DNA of 64,000 nt from Ischnura elegans. Taxonomy: Eukaryota; Arthropoda; Insecta; Odonata; Coenagrionidae. The DNA is taken from NCBI RefSeq assembly GCF_921293095.1, contig NC_060258.1:186001-250000 (forward strand), given 5' to 3'. Positions 59,395 to 64,000 of this stretch are shown one piece after another (within the stretch, counting starts at the first letter, position 1; every line of letters starts with the position of its first letter). The position numbers were made by a program, and so were the translations under genes. Below the pieces are notes generated by a model that saw nothing but the letters and a program-made list of their open reading frames with translations, did not search any database and was not told the DNA's origin.

Positions 59395-61311
59395 AGGCCT
59401 GGTTACACGGTACATGAGAATGTACAAGAAAATGTGAGAATGTCTGAATCTCAGAATGAACGCGAAAATGCACCGTGTAACCACGGAAAATGTAAGAATG
59501 TATGAATTTCTGAACGCCTGCTCTAATTTCATTCAGACAATCATACAATTTGAACTCAGAGTCACCTGGTGGCAGACTACGAAAACGACACATTCATTTC
59601 ATCTGGCTTGTATAGGCGACTTCTTTGTTTACGTACGGCCCCGATAGTTATTTGGATTTGATATGATCTTGCTTGACTTGGATATCTCACTGATTGGATA
59701 TGAGTAGCGAAAGAATGGAACACAAGAAAAGGGGATGGGTAAAAGAAAGGATCAGATGGAAAGGCGCTGAATGTATGAACTGCGAGAATTGTCCAAGATT
59801 GAGATCCAAATGATCGTTAAAAGGTCATAAAAAAGCACGTGATAGGCAAAGAAATAAGATTCAAGTACTATTTACGCTGTATTTACTCAAGTTCCTGTTT
59901 TTGAATCGAGACCGACTGCAAAACGAGTCGAAATTTTAGGTGTTGCGTTGACATGCAGCGAACGTTATGAGCATCGCAGTAATAAATATTGAGTTTACCT
60001 TGCCAAAAGCCTCATAATTCTCGTATATTCCTGTAGCGTGCGCCGATTCACAGGAGAAGGATGGAGAGAAATCATGACACACTCGCTTTCAAGTCTAAAA
60101 TTAAACTGCCTTTATTATGTCCTGTTTATTATATCACAAGGCTTAAGGGCACGAGAAATTTTGAAAATGTGCTTTTATTATGGAACACTACTATCCAACA
60201 AAATTTTAACAATATTGGCGGAAGACACTTGAATGAATATAAGTGAATAGAAGACAAGTGAATATTCCTTGTTAGGGGCTCCCTGTGACGGGAGGCCAGC
60301 CGACCATTACATTCCTTATATTTCACCGTGGTTTAACCGTAATCAGTATTTATTCTCGTAAACAGTCACTTCCCTTACAATTTGATCCTACAATGGGTAG
60401 AATGATAGGTACATTTATAGAGTTGTTTACAAAGTGAAATAAGTAACTTGATAAAATCCTGCGGTAACCCTGATTTAAGAGTGTACTTACGTTGAGGATA
60501 TCCCGTTGACAATATAGATAATGTATTTGACTCCATTCTGTGGATCATCAACCACTTATTCCTCTTATTTTTGTCCCTTCAAACACAAGCAAAAAACTTC
60601 TCCGGCGAGTAAATAGAGGAATTAGACGTCGGGGCACTTTACATGGTTTTATGGGATACACGATTTATATGGTTTTCACACGTTTTTCTATTGAAGGTCC
60701 ATGCTGCCATACACTTACTACATTAAGCAAATGATGTAGGTGTGTAAGGTAGACCACAATCTGCAATCAACTTATTTAAATTTAATCTTCCCAAAGCTCC
60801 CCAAACAATCGTCTTTATATATTTCAACAACGCCTTGGCAACCCAATATATTCACAATCGAAGTTTGACGCTAAAGCAGCAATTATATTCGCCAAATTTG
60901 CGTTTGAATCCCTACATAGACAGTTTTTCTATCCACTTCCTCAGTCTGTCATCAACGCGCGCACGCTCCGTCACGTGTTTTCAAACAGTCGATGAAGATT
61001 ATTTTTAAAGACTCCTATCTCAGCTATAAAACATTATTCAACCGCGAAATTTTCGGCAAGTTTATTTGAGGTAAGGATCTTATTGTTCTAGTACTTTTAA
61101 AAAAGTTTGCATGTTCTCCATTTGTTTATATTTGAAGTTGAAATAATTTGTTGCGCATTTAAAAATGTACGAAAAAATGTCCAAAAAAATGTACCGTGTA
61201 ACCACCTACTCGTGGATCTTGTCCATGAGAATGTATAAGAATCTGTTCAGAAAACCATTCAGAAAAATGTACAGATTCTTGTACATTCTGATGTACCGTG
61301 TAACCAGGCCT
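59395..61311. mobile_element. Harbinger-type non-autonomous element (1.9 kb)
   Basis: The left end AGGCCTGGTTACACGGTACAT is the reverse complement of the right end (61291-61311), giving a perfect 21-bp inverted repeat. TAA flanks both sides (59392-59394 and 61312-61314), the 3-bp TWA duplication of PIF/Harbinger elements. Shorter copies of ACCGTGTAACCAC and AGAATGTA-type words recur inside both ends (about 59472 and 61195). No transposase or Myb-like ORF was found in the interior, so it is non-autonomous or deleted. Confidence 0.82.
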
Positions 61312-61867
61312 TAAGGAAAGGTAGGAAGATAAATTGCTCGTGACAAGTGAGGTAGGCAAGGCTCGTGACAGAGGTAGGCAAGTATTCTAAGATTGAAACA
61401 GTCATTGAAATCCAGATTGTGGGAAAATGTGAATAAATGGAAATTTTAGAATGGATGAACAGCGGTAAAGTAGGGATAGGACGACGAATATTTGCTGGCA
61501 GCTGAAGACTCGGGAACTAGATGGCAATCACTGTAGTCGCTGAGGCGCTCTAAATCGGAAGGTCATACTGATTGAATGCGTATTGCAACGATATATATTT
61601 GAAGCATTTGAAGTACAATGCCAAGAGATGCATAAAAATCCGATTGCATACCTCAAAATGCACTTTTTGCCTAATTTTAGGCGTAAGTAACAAAACAAAT
61701 GTTAATTACAATTTAAGCAACAATTTTTAAATAGATTTATAAGAAGATAATTAATAAATTTGAATCATAAGAATCAAAGGTTTAATAAGATAGTGAACCA
61801 TTTTTTATCGACTATTTAAATTTTTACTTATTAAACCGTTCAAAACTGTGATTATCATTATACTTAC

Positions 61868-62034
61868 CAAAGATACATGTTCCCGATTAACTCAGCCAGC
61901 ATTGGGCCAAAGATAAACACGAGTGTTAGACCAAAGTATATGTAGTTGGCTTCGTGGCAGTGTTTATAGGCCACGTAAATATCTGTTCCTATGTCCAGCA
62001 GGTATAGGACTGGGAACAGTATCAGCAGGAGAAC
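61868..62034 (-). CDS. XK-related protein, exon A (first two membrane helices)
   Basis: This exon encodes 55 codons plus two bases. It holds two hydrophobic segments: one around VLLLILFPVLYLLDIGTDIY and one around YFGLTLVFIFGPMLAELIG. The spacing and the LDIGTDIYVAYK motif resemble the N-terminal part of XK-related proteins, whose studied members act as phospholipid scramblases or their subunits in the plasma membrane. A consensus donor (GTAAGT) follows at 61867-61862. Upstream is a pyrimidine-rich stretch ending in AG just before 62034, so the exon may start there. Alternatively translation starts in the same frame at the ATG at 62076-62074, 14 codons upstream, making this the first coding exon. 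The end phase (2) matches the exon at 55778. The family call rests on recalled similarity. Confidence 0.8.
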
Positions 62035-62076
62035 CTTTTGGAATAAAAACATCGAAACAATAGAAAGAGCTTTCAT

Positions 62077-64000
62077 ACTATGCACATGCAAGCTTATCCA
62101 TGTCACACATCTATTTCATGCACGTGAGTACCTGGTTCAATATATGCGTGTGGTAGAGTCACAAACATTAAAAGATTAACGGAGTTTTCAACTACATTTT
62201 TTAAAAATTGAGTTAAATTGTAGATTATTAAAACATATCATCCTAGCCAGTAACAAGGAGTTTAAACTTCTTATAATAACTTCATTGTACATATATCACG
62301 TATGCATTAAATTTTAAAGTAATACGAAAGATTTGACCACCAATTCTCAAGGTCACGGACGTGCCAATCATCGCAGCGGAAATATACTCAGGTATTTCTT
62401 AAATCCTCTTTCACATGGCAGCATGGCAGCATTAACATAATACTCTTTGCCCCAATCATTAAAAATGCCACTCAGAGGGTATCATTTGTGTTAAATTTTA
62501 AAGTTTTCAGTGAAAATAAACTCTTATAGAATTAGTGAGTTCCTTGAGGAATCATTCTTTCAGAGGATTGTTTCAATGCTTATGGGCATTCAGTGTGTAT
62601 TAAGATGGTCCTGTATTTTACAATTCAGAGACCGAAGATGAATAAATGTTATTGTCATAAGTATAATTATAAAATGTGAAAAAATCATGGTTTAAAAATC
62701 AGTTGGTTTATTTGCTGGGGTCTGAGGAAAGAGCCGAAGGCTTGATGGCTGAATTGAAATTAATATCTCTAAGTATACTTTTGATGAAAAACTTGCCAAA
62801 AAATGGAACAACTCCACTGACGGAAAATATTTTTACAAAAGAAAGCTGCATTGTTCAAAAGGTACTATGAGGGTAAAAAGAAGGCTGGGAGCTGCTATGT
62901 ACTTGGAGGTTACACGTTAGTCTGATATTGCTTAAAGAATAAGAGTAGATATCACACCGAGCGATTCAGGGAATATGCATCAGAATCCCACCAAATTTTC
63001 AGACATAAACTGAAATTATAAATAAAGAGAGATATTTTAAGGGACGAATAGGTCTGGAAATTTATTTTGTCCTTGCTTTGAGTACTTAAAAAAGTTCTAG
63101 GCGGAACTTCGTTTGCGCATTTACTTTTTATATGAAACCGACTGCATTCTTACCACCCCAAACAAATGCCTAACCTTGCTTATGACACATTATACCTACA
63201 TCTGCGCACTAGATGTAGACGTGAGTCTTCCGGACAAAAGAAGAAACTATCGACTGAAAATTGAATCTGTCACTGAAATTTAATCGATAGCCATTCATTT
63301 TTACCCTATTATACCCTAATTTATTCTGCATCAAGAAAACATGACAGTGAATTGGAAAATTTGATGACGGAATGGACAGTGAGGCAAGGAAGCTTAGTAA
63401 GCAAACTGATCCATTGCCATCTATCTAGGTAGCGTTAAACTCAACCACATAAAAAAACAAGAAACATATGCTATACTAGGAACGACTAGAATCACAGATT
63501 AAACAACACATGAAACAAACCGGATGTCGATTCAATCAACGTAACAGAAAAATGCGAGCATCGTTTCTGCTACTGTGCCATGAAGCCAAAAGTATTTCTC
63601 ATAGTTAGTATCTGTAAAAAAAAGCAATGTACCCGAATTTGAGGAATTCTAGTGTCTTAATGAAGCAATCAATTTCAATCCAACAAAGAGCATAAGGAGG
63701 AGAACTTATTTCTGCCTTTGATTATTTGCTATTAAAAATATTCGCTTCGTATTATTTCCTTTACTTAAGGGGCCCGGATACCTCGACCGATTTCGAAACG
63801 CAGCTTCTTCCCCCCTCCACCGAAAAACTCAGCACTATGCCTGGCGAGCCTAGCGAGAGGCCTTGGACCCGAGAGAGGGGGAATTTGGCGGTGGGGGAAG
63901 TGTTTAGGGAAGGTAGGGGAAGCGATGTGGAGTGAGACGAAGGGGAAATAGACGTCTCAGAGGTCTGAAAATTGGCGAGCCGACTTCTCTCTCTCGGTTT
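62077..64000. other. Upstream of, or first intron of, the XKR gene; nothing firm
   Basis: Short ORFs only. A GC-richer segment at 63768-63940 starting TTAAGGGGCCCGGATACC resembles the end of a repeat that continues past the window; its partner end is not visible. An upstream XKR exon was not recognised. Confidence 0.35.

Overview
The window looks like animal nuclear DNA, most probably from an arthropod. It is AT-rich, has split exons with GT/AG borders and introns of tens of kilobases, and is crowded with decayed metazoan transposons (Transib, piggyBac, pogo/Tigger, hAT- and Harbinger-like elements, Penelope-like elements, Ty3/gypsy, a non-LTR element). I see no bacterial operons, rRNA, tRNA or CRISPR. 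The arthropod assignment is an inference from the element mix and cannot be refined further.

One host gene is supported. It lies on the minus strand and encodes an XK-related (XKR, XK/Kell-type scramblase family) membrane protein. Five exons were found: 62034-61868, 55778-55710, 52499-52374, 48972-48806 and 11355-11203. Each is bordered by AG and GT, their phases fit end to end (0-2, 2-2, 2-2, 2-1, 1-1), and together they give about 227 open codons. The gene spans at least 50.8 kb with one intron of about 37.4 kb. The C-terminal part probably lies beyond position 1; the start may be at 62076 or in an exon to the right.

Almost everything else lies in or beside the introns of this gene. Left to right: a gypsy pol relic (about 340-1745); a short tandem duplication (3.99-4.46 kb); a deleted Transib copy (12.2-13.93 kb); a minus-strand gypsy RT-RNaseH-integrase relic (14.6-16.2 kb); a hAT-type MITE with perfect 8-bp target duplications (18.67-18.92 kb); G/C-tract tandem repeats (19.39-19.85 kb). 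At 19.9-27.67 kb Penelope-like copies lie in both orientations, interrupted by a young gag-only LTR retrotransposon (22274-26495). Then come a 155-bp tandem array (28.39-28.92 kb), a Tigger relic (30.8-31.5 kb), a non-LTR relic (37.67-38.34 kb), and a piggyBac element (38756-45518) that was itself invaded by a Transib element with 954-bp inverted repeats (39132-43371). Further right are a Penelope GIY-YIG relic (49.2-49.5 kb), a 1.5-kb element with CRE-like tandem repeats (49584-51118), a possible hAT element (53.52-55.30 kb), a hammerhead-like motif (55.95-56.01 kb), a gypsy RT/RNaseH relic (56.2-57.6 kb), a CENP-B-like domain and an unidentified ORF (58.4-59.3 kb), and a Harbinger-type element with TAA duplications (59395-61311).

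The most notable items are the Transib element, whose ends begin with the exact V(D)J heptamer CACAGTG and which was inserted into a piggyBac element with a 5-bp CGTTG duplication; the very recent gag-only LTR element; and the ribozyme-like motifs in the Penelope repeats and near 56 kb. I did not find a clearly new gene system.
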